Assembly: GCF_041435215.1 (NCBI RefSeq)
Contig: NZ_CP108394.1
Coordinates: 7,440,001-7,504,000 of the forward strand
Length of the DNA stretch: 64,000 nt
From: Streptomyces sp. NBC_01314
Lineage (GTDB): Bacteria; Actinomycetota; Actinomycetes; Streptomycetales; Streptomycetaceae
Direction of reading: 5' to 3'
Positions 43,073 to 51,259 of the stretch are shown here, in pieces; the first letter of the stretch is position 1, and every line of letters begins with the position of its first letter. The notes beneath the pieces are model-generated. The model did not search any database and had not been told where the DNA came from. It was given only the letters and a program-made list of their open reading frames with translations. The position numbers were made by a program, and so were the translations under genes.

Positions 43073-43942
43073 GTGCAGCGCATCCGACTGCGCTACACCA
43101 AGCGCGGCCGCCTCCGGTTCACCAGCCACCGTGATTTCCAGCGCGCCTTCGAGCGTGCGCTGCGCCGTGCCGAGGTGCCGATGGCGTACTCGGCGGGGTT
43201 CACGCCGCATCCGAAGGTGTCGTACGCCAATGCCGCACCCACCGGCACGGGCAGTGAGGCGGAGTACCTGGAGATCGCGCTCACCGACGCGCGCGATCCG
43301 GAGAAGCTCAGGATCCTGCTCGACGAGTCGTTGCCCGCCGGGCTCGACATCATCGACGCGGTCGAGGCCCGGACCTCCGGGCTCGCCGACCGGCTCACGG
43401 CCTCCGTGTGGGAGCTGCGCCTCGACGGCGTGGACCCGGCGGACGCCGAGCGAGCGGTAGAGGCCTTCAAGGCGGCGGACCTCGTCGAGGTCCAGCGCAG
43501 GGCCAAGAACGGCGTACGGACCTTCGACGCCAGGGCCGCCGTCGTCGACCTCGACAGCCGTGACGGACGGGACGGAAGCGACGGACCTGACGGTTCTGCG
43601 ACGCCCCGTCCACAGCTCGCCGCAAGCGGCGGCTCCACTGGAGCGGCCGCCACCGCGCCCCTTGCTGGGCCGACGGACCAGCCCTGTGCGATACTGCGGC
43701 TGGTTGTTCGGCACGTGACGCCTGCCGTACGACCCGACGACGTCCTGTCCGGTCTCCGCGCCGTGGCCGACCTGGCGCCGCCGGTCCCCGCAGCGGTGAC
43801 CAGGCTGGCGCAGGGGCTTTTCGATGCAGAGTCCGGCACGGTGACCGACCCGCTCGCGCCCGACCGCGAGGCAGCGCAGGCTCTCTCAACGGCCGAACCC
43901 GCTGCCGCCGCGGAGGTGCCGGCGCCGGTGGGCCCCGCGTAG
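43073..43942 (+). CDS. TIGR03936 radical SAM-linked protein (DUF2344)
   Basis: Partner of the TIGR03960 radical SAM protein; function unknown, possibly RNA-related given its constant place before RNase E/G. About 289 residues from the GTG called here. Conserved N-terminal core: 'QRIRLRYTKRGRLRFTSHRD', 'FQRAFERALRRAEVPMAYSA', 'GFTPHPKVSYANAAPTGTGS'. A variable Ala/Pro-rich C-terminus follows. The GTG at 43073 has no ribosome site. An in-frame CTG at 43031 lies 11 bases after AAGGA and would add 'GKRQPEGPPPAPA', so initiation at CTG is plausible. Confidence 0.88.
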   Translation: MQRIRLRYTKRGRLRFTSHRDFQRAFERALRRAEVPMAYSAGFTPHPKVSYANAAPTGTGSEAEYLEIALTDARDPEKLRILLDESLPAGLDIIDAVEARTSGLADRLTASVWELRLDGVDPADAERAVEAFKAADLVEVQRRAKNGVRTFDARAAVVDLDSRDGRDGSDGPDGSATPRPQLAASGGSTGAAATAPLAGPTDQPCAILRLVVRHVTPAVRPDDVLSGLRAVADLAPPVPAAVTRLAQGLFDAESGTVTDPLAPDREAAQALSTAEPAAAAEVPAPVGPA

Positions 43943-44186
43943 GGACGGACGTCGTAGCGTCGCCCTCTGATCCGGGAGCCTCCTGGGTCGGGCAGCGCAC
44001 AGACCACAAGACTTTCGCCAGGCCGTGCGCAACATGCGTACGGAACCGGCGAGACAGGACACAGAGAGCTCCCGTGCGGCGCCCGCGCCCCGGACGGCGG
44101 CAGTCGCGCATGACGCGAGCCGCGGACGTCACCGGCAATGCCGGACCGGGTGCGGCGCCCGGGAGCCTGACGGGAGAAACGCCCGC

Positions 44187-47100
44187 ATGCCCGAATCGAT
44201 CGATTCCACAGAGCCCGCGCAGGGCTCCGAGCACAACACGCCGAGCGACACGCTGCCCCCGCGCCGCCGTCGCCGTGCCGCGTCCCGCCCCGCGGGACCG
44301 CCGTCCGCCGCCTCCGAAGCGGCCGCGGAGACCACCGCGCCGGCCATACCGGTCGCCGAGTCCGAGGACCTCGCGTCCGCTGACGAGACGGCCGAGGTGA
44401 CTGAGCCGACCGTGGTGGACGAGGCCGCAGTGACCGCTGAGGCCGTCACGGATGCCGAGGTGGACGAGGAGGCCGACGAGGCCGAGACCGCCGCTGCCGA
44501 GGCACCCGCTGTCGTCGAGGAGGCCGCACCCGCCGGTCGTACGCGTCGTCGTGCGACCCGCCGTGCCTCCGCGCCAGCCGGCGCGCCCAAGGACGCCGAG
44601 GCCGTCGAGGTCGTCGAGACCGTGGTGCCGGCCACCGCCGCCGCTGTGGCCGAGAGTGCCGAGACCACCGCTGTCGCCTCCGAGGCGCCAGCCGCTGTCG
44701 AGGAGGCCGCGCCCGCCGGTCGTACGCGCCGTCGTGCGACCCGCCGGGCTTCGGCCCCTACCGGTGCGCCCGCGGCGGCCGAGGAGAGTGCCGCCGCGCC
44801 CGAGACCGCAGCTCCGGCCGAGGCTCCCGCCGCTGAGGCGCCTGCCGCTGTCGAGGAGGCCGCGCCCGCCGGTCGTACGCGCCGTCGCGCCACACGGCGG
44901 GTGTCCGCGCCCGCCGGTGAGCCGGTGGCCGCAGAAGTCGTGGAGGCGCCGACGGAGGCCGTGGAAGCTGCCCCCGCCGCCGTTCAGGAGCCCGTGGAGG
45001 AGGAGGCCGAGGAGGCCACCCCGCGCCGTACGCGTCGTCGTGCCACTCGGCGGGTGACCACGCCCGCCGGGGCGCCCGAGGGTGAGGCCGCCGATGCGGC
45101 CGAGTCCGTCGCCGCCCGGACCGCCGCGCCGCAGACCGTGCAGGCGGCCGTCGCCGAGGCGCCCGCCGCCGAGCCGGAGTCGGCCCAGGTCGCCCAGGAC
45201 TCCGACACGCCGGCCGCCGAGGGTGAGGACGCCGAGCCGCGTCGGGCCCGTCGTCGGTCCGCGCGCAAGGCCGCCGGTGGGTTCTCGGCGCCGCCGCCCC
45301 CGCCGGTCGCGGAGGAGGCGCCGGCACGCCCGTCGCGGCCCTCCGTGGCCGTGTTCCAGGCGCCGGTGTTCACCGAGCCGATGTTCCAGACGCCGGAGCG
45401 GGCCGCCGCGCAGGCCGCCGCCGAGGCGGAGACCGAGACCGTGGAGGTCGAGGAGCCCGCCGAGACCACCGACTTCGGCGGGTTCACCGAGGAGGAGAAC
45501 ACCGGCGGATCCCGTCGTCGCCGTCGCCGTCGGGGCGAGCCCGCCGAGGCGGAGCAGCCCGTGGCCGCCGCCGTCGTGGCCGCCGAGCCGGAGGAGCCCG
45601 AGGAGCCCGAAGAGGGCAACGAGGACGCCGAGGGTGACGAGTACGGCGAGGAGGAGTCCACCGGGTCGCGTCGTCGCCGTCGCCGTGGTGGCCGTCGTCG
45701 TCGTCGGGGCGAGTCGGCCGACGCCGACGACGCCGAGGGTGACGAACTCGCCGCCGAGCAGGCCACGCAGGACACCGAGGACACCGCCGAGCAGGCGGAC
45801 GAGGACGCCGAGGACGAGGCCGACGAGCGCGACGAGCCCGGTTCCGGCTCCAGCAGCAGCCGTCGCCGCCGTCGCCGCCGTCGCCGCGCCGGAGACTCAG
45901 GCACCGAGACCGAGGTCGCCGTCGACGACCCGGAGCGCACGGTCGTCAAGGTCCGTGAGCCGCGCGAGCGGCGCGCCAAGGAGACCGAGTTCTCCGACGA
46001 GGTGCAGTCCATCAAGGGCTCGACGCGTCTGGAGGCCAAGAAGCAGCGGCGCCGCGAAGGCCGGGAGCAGGGACGCCGGCGCGTCCCGATCATCACCGAG
46101 GCCGAGTTCCTCGCCCGCCGTGAGGCCGTCGAGCGCGTCATGGTCGTCCGCCAGAGCGGCGAGCGCACCCAGATCGGCGTCCTGGAAGACAACGTGCTCG
46201 TCGAGCACTACGTCAACAAGGAGCAGTCGACCTCGTACGTCGGCAACGTCTACCTCGGCAAGGTGCAGAACGTGCTGCCGTCGATGGAGGCCGCCTTCAT
46301 CGACATCGGCAAGGGGCGCAACGCCGTCCTGTACGCCGGTGAGGTCAACTTCGAGGCGCTGGGCATGGCCAACGGGCCGCGGCGCATCGAGTCCGCCCTG
46401 AAGTCCGGCCAGTCGGTCCTCGTCCAGGTGACGAAGGACCCGATCGGGCACAAGGGCGCCCGCCTGACCAGCCAGGTCTCGCTGCCCGGCCGCTACCTGG
46501 TTTACGTCCCCGAGGGGTCGATGACCGGTATCAGCCGCAAGCTGCCCGACACCGAGCGGGCCCGGCTGAAGACCATCCTCAAGAAGATCGTCCCCGAGGA
46601 CGCGGGCGTCATCGTGCGTACCGCCGCCGAGGGCGCGAGCGAGGACGAGCTGCGCCGTGACGTCGAACGGCTGCACGCGCAGTGGGGGGACATCCAGAAG
46701 AAGGCCAAGAACGGCGGCAGCTCGAATGCGCCGACGTTGCTGTACGGCGAGCCGGACATGACCGTCCGCGTCGTCCGCGACATCTTCAACGAGGACTTCT
46801 CCAAGGTCATCGTCAGCGGCGAGGACGCGTGGGAGACCATCCACGGATACGTCGCGCACGTCGCGCCCGACCTGGCGGGCCGCCTGCAGAAGTGGACCTC
46901 CGAGGTCGATGTCTTCGCGACGTACCGCATCGACGAGCAGCTGATGAAGGCGCTGGACCGCAAGGTGTGGCTGCCCAGCGGTGGTTCGCTGGTGATCGAC
47001 AAGACCGAGGCCATGATCGTGGTCGACGTCAACACCGGCAAGTTCACCGGCCAGGGCGGCAACCTGGAGGAGACGGTCACCAGGAACAACCTGGAGGCGG

Positions 47101-48392
47101 CCGAGGAGATCGTGCGTCAGCTGCGGCTGCGTGACCTCGGCGGCATCGTCGTCATCGACTTCATCGACATGGTCCTGGAGTCCAACCGGGACCTGGTGCT
47201 GCGGCGCCTGCTGGAGTGCCTGGGACGCGACCGTACGAAGCACCAGGTCGCCGAGGTCACCTCGCTGGGCCTGGTCCAGATGACCCGGAAGCGGGTCGGG
47301 CAGGGCCTCCTGGAGTCCTTCTCCGAGACCTGTGTCCACTGCAACGGGCGCGGTGTGATCGTGCACATGGACCAGCCGACGGCCGTCGGCGGTGGCGGCA
47401 AGCGCCGCAAGCGCGGGCGTGGCGCCGAGCACGACCACGAGCCCATGTCCGCTTCCGAGGCCCTCGAGCCGATGGAGTCGGCCGAGTTGGTCGAGGCCGA
47501 GGTGGCCGCCGAGGTCGCCGAGCCCGTGGCGCTCCCCGCCCCCGAGTACGAGCCCGACGAGGAGCTGTACAGCAGCGTCGCCGAGGCCGAGGCGGCGGTC
47601 GGGCGTGGCCGTTCGCGGCGTCGCGCGACCCGGAGGGCGTCCGCGCCCTCGGGTGCGCCGAAGTCCCGCGAGGCCGTGGCCACCACCGTCTCCGAGGAGC
47701 CTGCCCCGAAGTCGCGGGAGGCCGCCGAGGCGGAGCCCGTGGCTGTGGAGGACCCGGTCGTCGAGGCGCCGGCCGCCGTGAGCACCGAGGAGGCCGCGCC
47801 CAAGGGCCGCACGCGTCGCCGGGCGACCCGGAAGGTGTCCGCTCCGGCGGGCGCGCCGACCGGGGCGGCGGCGGAGGACGCCGTGGTGACGGTGGCCGAG
47901 CCGGTCGCGCAGCCCGTGGCCGAGCCGGTGGTCGAGAAGGCCGCCGAGCCGGTTGCCGAGCCGGTCGCGCAGCCCGAGGCGGCTGCCGCCGTCGAGAGCG
48001 CGGCTCCGGCCCGCCCGCGTCGGCGTGCCGTGCGCAAGGCGACGGCGCCCACCGCGTCCGCGGAGGCGGCAGCCGTGGTCGTGGTCCCGTCCGTTTCCGC
48101 CGAGGACACGGCCGAGGCTCCGGTCGAGGAGGCCGCTCCGGCCGCCGAGGAGACCGAGACCGAGGCGCCCGCGAAGAAGGCGGCGGCGCGCAGGACGGCC
48201 AAGAAGGCCACGGCGAAGAAGGCCGCCACCGCCACCGCCACCGTCGCCAAGAAGACGGCGGCGGTCAAGAAGACGGTCGCGAAGAAGGCCACGGCCAAGA
48301 AGGCGGCGACGAAGAAGACGGCCACGAAGAAGACCACGGTGGCCGCCGAGCAGTCGTCGGCCGCGGTGACGGCTTCGACCGACGAGAGCTGA
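44187..48392 (+). CDS. rne: Ribonuclease E/G (RNase ES type) with long repetitive arms
   Basis: Endoribonuclease for rRNA/mRNA processing and decay, 1401 residues. The catalytic core is central (about 633-1065): S1 domain near 655-735 ('GNVYLGKVQNVLPSMEAAFI'), DNase I-like site with Asp947 ('VVDVNTGKFTG') and Asp991 ('VVIDFIDM'), and zinc-link C1049/C1052 ('CVHCNGRG'). Flanking arms are disordered Ala/Glu/Arg sequence carrying at least eight copies of an 'RTRRRATRRASAPAGAP'-like motif (near residues 117, 179, 230, 280, 351, 1140, 1208, 1277). The end is a histone H1-like Lys/Ala/Thr tail. The domain order matches S. coelicolor RNase ES. ATG at 44187 follows GGGAG; an upstream in-frame start at 44025 is less likely. 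Confidence 0.93.
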   Translation: MPESIDSTEPAQGSEHNTPSDTLPPRRRRRAASRPAGPPSAASEAAAETTAPAIPVAESEDLASADETAEVTEPTVVDEAAVTAEAVTDAEVDEEADEAETAAAEAPAVVEEAAPAGRTRRRATRRASAPAGAPKDAEAVEVVETVVPATAAAVAESAETTAVASEAPAAVEEAAPAGRTRRRATRRASAPTGAPAAAEESAAAPETAAPAEAPAAEAPAAVEEAAPAGRTRRRATRRVSAPAGEPVAAEVVEAPTEAVEAAPAAVQEPVEEEAEEATPRRTRRRATRRVTTPAGAPEGEAADAAESVAARTAAPQTVQAAVAEAPAAEPESAQVAQDSDTPAAEGEDAEPRRARRRSARKAAGGFSAPPPPPVAEEAPARPSRPSVAVFQAPVFTEPMFQTPERAAAQAAAEAETETVEVEEPAETTDFGGFTEEENTGGSRRRRRRRGEPAEAEQPVAAAVVAAEPEEPEEPEEGNEDAEGDEYGEEESTGSRRRRRRGGRRRRRGESADADDAEGDELAAEQATQDTEDTAEQADEDAEDEADERDEPGSGSSSSRRRRRRRRRAGDSGTETEVAVDDPERTVVKVREPRERRAKETEFSDEVQSIKGSTRLEAKKQRRREGREQGRRRVPIITEAEFLARREAVERVMVVRQSGERTQIGVLEDNVLVEHYVNKEQSTSYVGNVYLGKVQNVLPSMEAAFIDIGKGRNAVLYAGEVNFEALGMANGPRRIESALKSGQSVLVQVTKDPIGHKGARLTSQVSLPGRYLVYVPEGSMTGISRKLPDTERARLKTILKKIVPEDAGVIVRTAAEGASEDELRRDVERLHAQWGDIQKKAKNGGSSNAPTLLYGEPDMTVRVVRDIFNEDFSKVIVSGEDAWETIHGYVAHVAPDLAGRLQKWTSEVDVFATYRIDEQLMKALDRKVWLPSGGSLVIDKTEAMIVVDVNTGKFTGQGGNLEETVTRNNLEAAEEIVRQLRLRDLGGIVVIDFIDMVLESNRDLVLRRLLECLGRDRTKHQVAEVTSLGLVQMTRKRVGQGLLESFSETCVHCNGRGVIVHMDQPTAVGGGGKRRKRGRGAEHDHEPMSASEALEPMESAELVEAEVAAEVAEPVALPAPEYEPDEELYSSVAEAEAAVGRGRSRRRATRRASAPSGAPKSREAVATTVSEEPAPKSREAAEAEPVAVEDPVVEAPAAVSTEEAAPKGRTRRRATRKVSAPAGAPTGAAAEDAVVTVAEPVAQPVAEPVVEKAAEPVAEPVAQPEAAAAVESAAPARPRRRAVRKATAPTASAEAAAVVVVPSVSAEDTAEAPVEEAAPAAEETETEAPAKKAAARRTAKKATAKKAATATATVAKKTAAVKKTVAKKATAKKAATKKTATKKTTVAAEQSSAAVTASTDES

Positions 48393-48460
48393 GCCCCCGG
48401 GGCGGACGTGCGGTCCGCTCCGACTGGTGCCCCTGCCGGGTGGTTTCACTGCCTGGTGGG

Positions 48461-48512
48461 GGCATCGGTGTGTGTGGGCACCGGTGTGTGGCGGGGCACC
48501 GGTGTGTTCGGG
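48461..48512 (+). repeat. Short GT-rich tandem repeat after rne
   Basis: Three imperfect units of GGCACCGGTGTGTG, each 16-19 bases apart. A weak hairpin GCGGAC-gtgcg-GTCCGC (48402-48418) just after the rne stop may help termination. No gene is supported between 48393 and 48853; the second half holds the rplU promoters. Confidence 0.55.
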
Positions 48513-48675
48513 GAGAGCAACTTCACACAAGGTGCGGAGATTCGGGGTCGGGCGGAGACGGACGGGGATCGCGTGGCACGGGGCGCCTCCCGCGCGGGGC
48601 GGACCTGCGCCGGGGCGGGATGGCCGCCGCCCGCGGACGGTGAGATGTCGGCCACAGGGCGAGGAAGGGCTCGGT

Positions 48676-48733
48676 TTGACCCCTTCGGGCGTCGCCCCGT
48701 AACCTTGACCGTCGGCGTGTCCGTAGGTAGAGA
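48676..48733 (+). promoter_or_regulatory. Two tandem housekeeping-type promoters of rplU-rpmA
   Basis: P1: TTGACC (48676-48681), 18-base spacer, TAACCT (48700-48705). P2: TTGACC (48705-48710), 17-base spacer, TAGAGA (48728-48733). Both match the principal-sigma consensus well. They imply a 5' leader of about 110-140 bases before rplU, long enough for ribosomal-protein feedback control. Confidence 0.75.
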
Positions 48734-48853
48734 CGCGTCACATCCCCGTAAACCTCATTCCTTCCGCGCGCCGGGCGCCGTGGGAGAGGCTGCTCGCATG
48801 TCGGGCGGCTGGACTGCGGGGGTGCCGTTCCCGAGCGAGAGAGTGAGATCCGC

Positions 48854-49174
48854 GTGTACGCCATCGTGCGCAGCGGTGGTCGCCAGCACAAGGTTGCTGT
48901 CGGCGACACCGTTGAGGTTGACAAGATTCCCACTGCCAAGGTTGGCGACACCGTAGAGCTCTCTACGCTGCTCGTTGTCGACGGCGACGCTGTGACCAGC
49001 GACCCGTGGGTGCTGGCCGGCATCAAGGTCCAGGCCGAGATCGTGGACCACCACAAGGGCGTCAAGATCGACATCCTTCGCTACAAGAACAAGACCGGCT
49101 ACCGCCGTCGTCAGGGCCACCGCCAGCAGTACACGGCGATCAAGGTCACTGAGATCCCCGCGGCTGCGAAGTAA
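48854..49174 (+). CDS. rplU: 50S ribosomal protein L21
   Basis: Large-subunit protein L21, 106 residues, standard length. '[20 protein letters not shown]' and the basic C-terminal RNA-binding '[19 protein letters not shown]'-type segment ('[20 protein letters not shown]') identify it. GTG start after GTGAGATCC with GAGAGAG upstream. rpmA follows after 14 bases; the pair forms the usual rplU-rpmA operon before obg. Confidence 0.98.
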   Translation: MYAIVRSGGRQHKVAVGDTVEVDKIPTAKVGDTVELSTLLVVDGDAVTSDPWVLAGIKVQAEIVDHHKGVKIDILRYKNKTGYRRRQGHRQQYTAIKVTEIPAAAK

Positions 49175-49188
49175 GGGACTGAGGAGAC

Positions 49189-49443
49189 ATGGCACACAAG
49201 AAGGGCGCATCGTCCACCCGGAACGGTCGCGACTCCAACGCTCAGCGGCTCGGCGTGAAGCGCTTCGGCGGTCAGGTCGTCAACGCCGGTGAGATCCTGG
49301 TCCGCCAGCGCGGCACGCACTTCCACCCGGGTTCGGGTGTCGGCCGCGGCAAGGACGACACGCTGTTCGCGCTGAACGCCGGTGCGGTCGAGTTCGGCAC
49401 CAGGCGTGGTCGCAAGGTCGTCAACATCGTTCCGGCCGCCTGA
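49189..49443 (+). CDS. rpmA: 50S ribosomal protein L27
   Basis: L27, whose N-terminus reaches the peptidyl-transferase centre; 84 residues. '[20 protein letters not shown]' then '[20 protein letters not shown]' is diagnostic. No N-terminal cleavable extension of the Firmicutes type: it starts MAHKKG. GAGGAG lies seven bases before the ATG. Confidence 0.98.
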   Translation: MAHKKGASSTRNGRDSNAQRLGVKRFGGQVVNAGEILVRQRGTHFHPGSGVGRGKDDTLFALNAGAVEFGTRRGRKVVNIVPAA

Positions 49444-49496
49444 GTCTTCTGACTCGCCCGGTCTGACGACCAAGGCTTCCGTAGAGCGATTCGTCG

Positions 49497-49549
49497 AGGC
49501 GGACCTCACTTCTCGTACGGGATTCCGTACGGGAAGCGGGTCCGCCTTT
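49497..49549 (+). terminator. Long hairpin between rpmA and obg (terminator or attenuator)
   Basis: AGGCGGACC (49497-49505) pairs with GGGTCCGCCT (49538-49547), and the inner CTTCTCGTACGG pairs with CCGTACGGGAAG around a GATT loop, making about 21 bp, followed by TTTG. It can end or reduce transcription from rplU-rpmA into obg, setting stoichiometry. Confidence 0.7.
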
Positions 49550-49610
49550 GACGTGTTACAGGTAAGACATTCCGCACACCACGCATAGCGCGTATCTGGA
49601 GGCACCCACC

Positions 49611-51047
49611 ATGACCACCTTCGTGGACCGCGTCGAGCTGCATGTCGCCGCGGGTAACGGAGGCCACGGCTGTGCCTCCGTCCACCGGGAGAAGTTCAAG
49701 CCGCTCGGCGGCCCCGACGGCGGCAACGGCGGCCGGGGCGGCGACGTCATCCTGATCGTCGACCAGTCGGTGACGACTCTCCTCGACTACCACCACTCCC
49801 CGCACCGCAAGGCCACCGCGGGCAAGCCCGGCGAGGGCGGCAACCGGTCGGGGAAGGACGGGCAGGACCTGGTCCTTCCCGTGCCGGACGGCACGGTGGT
49901 GCTGGACAGGCAGGGCAACGTCCTCGCCGACCTCGTCGGCCACGGCACCTCCTTCGTCGCCGCGCAGGGCGGCCGGGGCGGCCTCGGCAACGCGGCCCTC
50001 GCCTCCGCCCGCCGCAAGGCGCCCGGCTTCGCGCTGCTCGGCGTGCCGGGGGACACGGGCGACATCGTCCTGGAGCTCAAGACCGTCGCCGATGTGGCGC
50101 TGGTCGGCTACCCGAGCGCGGGCAAGTCCTCGCTGATCTCGGTGCTGAGCGCCGCCAAGCCGAAGATCGCGGACTACCCGTTCACGACGCTCGTCCCGAA
50201 CCTGGGAGTCGTGACGGCCGGCGACACGGTCTACACGATCGCCGACGTCCCCGGGCTCATCCCCGGCGCCAGCCAGGGCAAGGGCCTCGGCCTGGAGTTC
50301 CTGCGCCACGTCGAGCGCTGCAGCGTCCTCGTCCACGTCCTCGACACGGCGACGCTGGAATCGGACCGCGACCCCGTCTCCGACCTCGACATCATCGAGG
50401 AGGAGCTGACGCAGTACGGCGGGCTCGACAAGCGACCCCGGATCGTCGTCCTCAACAAGATCGACGTGCCCGACGGCAAGGATCTCGCCGAGATGGTGCG
50501 GCCGGACCTGGAGGCCCGTGGCTACCGGGTCTTCGAGGTGTCCGCCGTCGCCCACATGGGGCTGAAGGAGCTGTCGTTCGCGCTCGCCGACATCGTCGGC
50601 GGGGCGCGTGCCGCCAAGCCGAAGGAGGAGGCGACGCGCATCGTCATCCGGCCCAAGGCCGTCGACGACGCGGGCTTCACGGTCGCGCAGGAGGAGGACG
50701 GGCTCTTCCGCGTCCGGGGCGAGAAGCCCGAGCGCTGGGTCCGCCAGACCGACTTCGCCAACGACGAGGCGGTGGGCTACCTCGCCGACCGGCTGAACCG
50801 CCTGGGCGTCGAGGAAGCGCTGATGAAGGCGGGCGCCCGCTCCGGCGACGGCGTCGCCATCGGGCCCGAGGACAACGCGGTCGTCTTCGACTGGGAGCCG
50901 ACCGTCATGGCCGGTGCGGAGATGCTCGGCCGCCGGGGTGAGGACCACCGCTTCGAGGAGCCCCGCCCGGCCGTCCAGCGCCGCCGTGACCGCCAGGCGG
51001 AGCTGGACGAGGTCCAGAAGGAGTACGACGACTTCGAGCCGTTCTAG
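49611..51047 (+). CDS. obgE: Obg/CgtA GTPase
   Basis: Essential ribosome-associated GTPase tied to 50S assembly, stress and, in Streptomyces, onset of aerial growth. 478 residues: glycine-rich Obg fold (1-158, '[19 protein letters not shown]', '[15 protein letters not shown]'), G domain with G1 'GYPSAGKSS' from about 166, switch '[14 protein letters not shown]', G3 'DVPGL', G4 'NKID', and a C-terminal OCT domain ('[20 protein letters not shown]'). ATG with GGAGG upstream. Followed by two hairpins. Confidence 0.97.
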   Translation: MTTFVDRVELHVAAGNGGHGCASVHREKFKPLGGPDGGNGGRGGDVILIVDQSVTTLLDYHHSPHRKATAGKPGEGGNRSGKDGQDLVLPVPDGTVVLDRQGNVLADLVGHGTSFVAAQGGRGGLGNAALASARRKAPGFALLGVPGDTGDIVLELKTVADVALVGYPSAGKSSLISVLSAAKPKIADYPFTTLVPNLGVVTAGDTVYTIADVPGLIPGASQGKGLGLEFLRHVERCSVLVHVLDTATLESDRDPVSDLDIIEEELTQYGGLDKRPRIVVLNKIDVPDGKDLAEMVRPDLEARGYRVFEVSAVAHMGLKELSFALADIVGGARAAKPKEEATRIVIRPKAVDDAGFTVAQEEDGLFRVRGEKPERWVRQTDFANDEAVGYLADRLNRLGVEEALMKAGARSGDGVAIGPEDNAVVFDWEPTVMAGAEMLGRRGEDHRFEEPRPAVQRRRDRQAELDEVQKEYDDFEPF

Positions 51048-51060
51048 ATCTGCCGGATTC

Positions 51061-51091
51061 CCGGGCGCCCAGGGGTTCCCCCGGCGCCCGG
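51061..51091 (+). terminator. Terminator of obg
   Basis: CCGGGCGCC (51061-51069) pairs with GGCGCCCGG (51083-51091); the loop itself contains GGGG/CCCC. Starts 13 bases after the obg stop. Confidence 0.65.
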
Positions 51092-51116
51092 GGCCGGGCG
51101 GGGTGCGCGGCGCGCG

Positions 51117-51186
51117 ACTCGGTGCCTACGAGGCGCCGCCCGCGCCCACCCGTGCCGCCCCGGCGGCACGCTTGCCCACAGCGGGG
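51117..51186 (+). repeat. Dispersed repeat R2, second copy
   Basis: ACTCGGTGCCTACGAGG, then the shared block CGCCCACCCGTGCCGCCCC and GCGGCACG: nearly the same 70 bases as 25148-25217 downstream of valS. Both copies lie in 3' regions of convergent or tandem genes. Confidence 0.7.
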
Positions 51187-51219
51187 GCAGGGAGCGGCAT
51201 TCGACGACCCGCACACGAC

Positions 51220-51251
51220 GAAGGGCCCCGGAGACATCTCCGGGGCCCTTC
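51220..51251 (-). terminator. Terminator of the TagF-like gene
   Basis: GAAGGGCCCCGGAGA, CA, TCTCCGGGGCCCTTC: a 15-bp perfect stem ending nine bases beyond the minus-strand stop codon; usable in both directions. Confidence 0.8.
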
Positions 51252-51259
51252 GGCTGTTC

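Noticed and set aside
45897..48530. Long minus-strand frame opposite rne
   Set aside because: Arg/Leu/Gly/His-rich antisense of the catalytic core and arms; no ribosome site or family.
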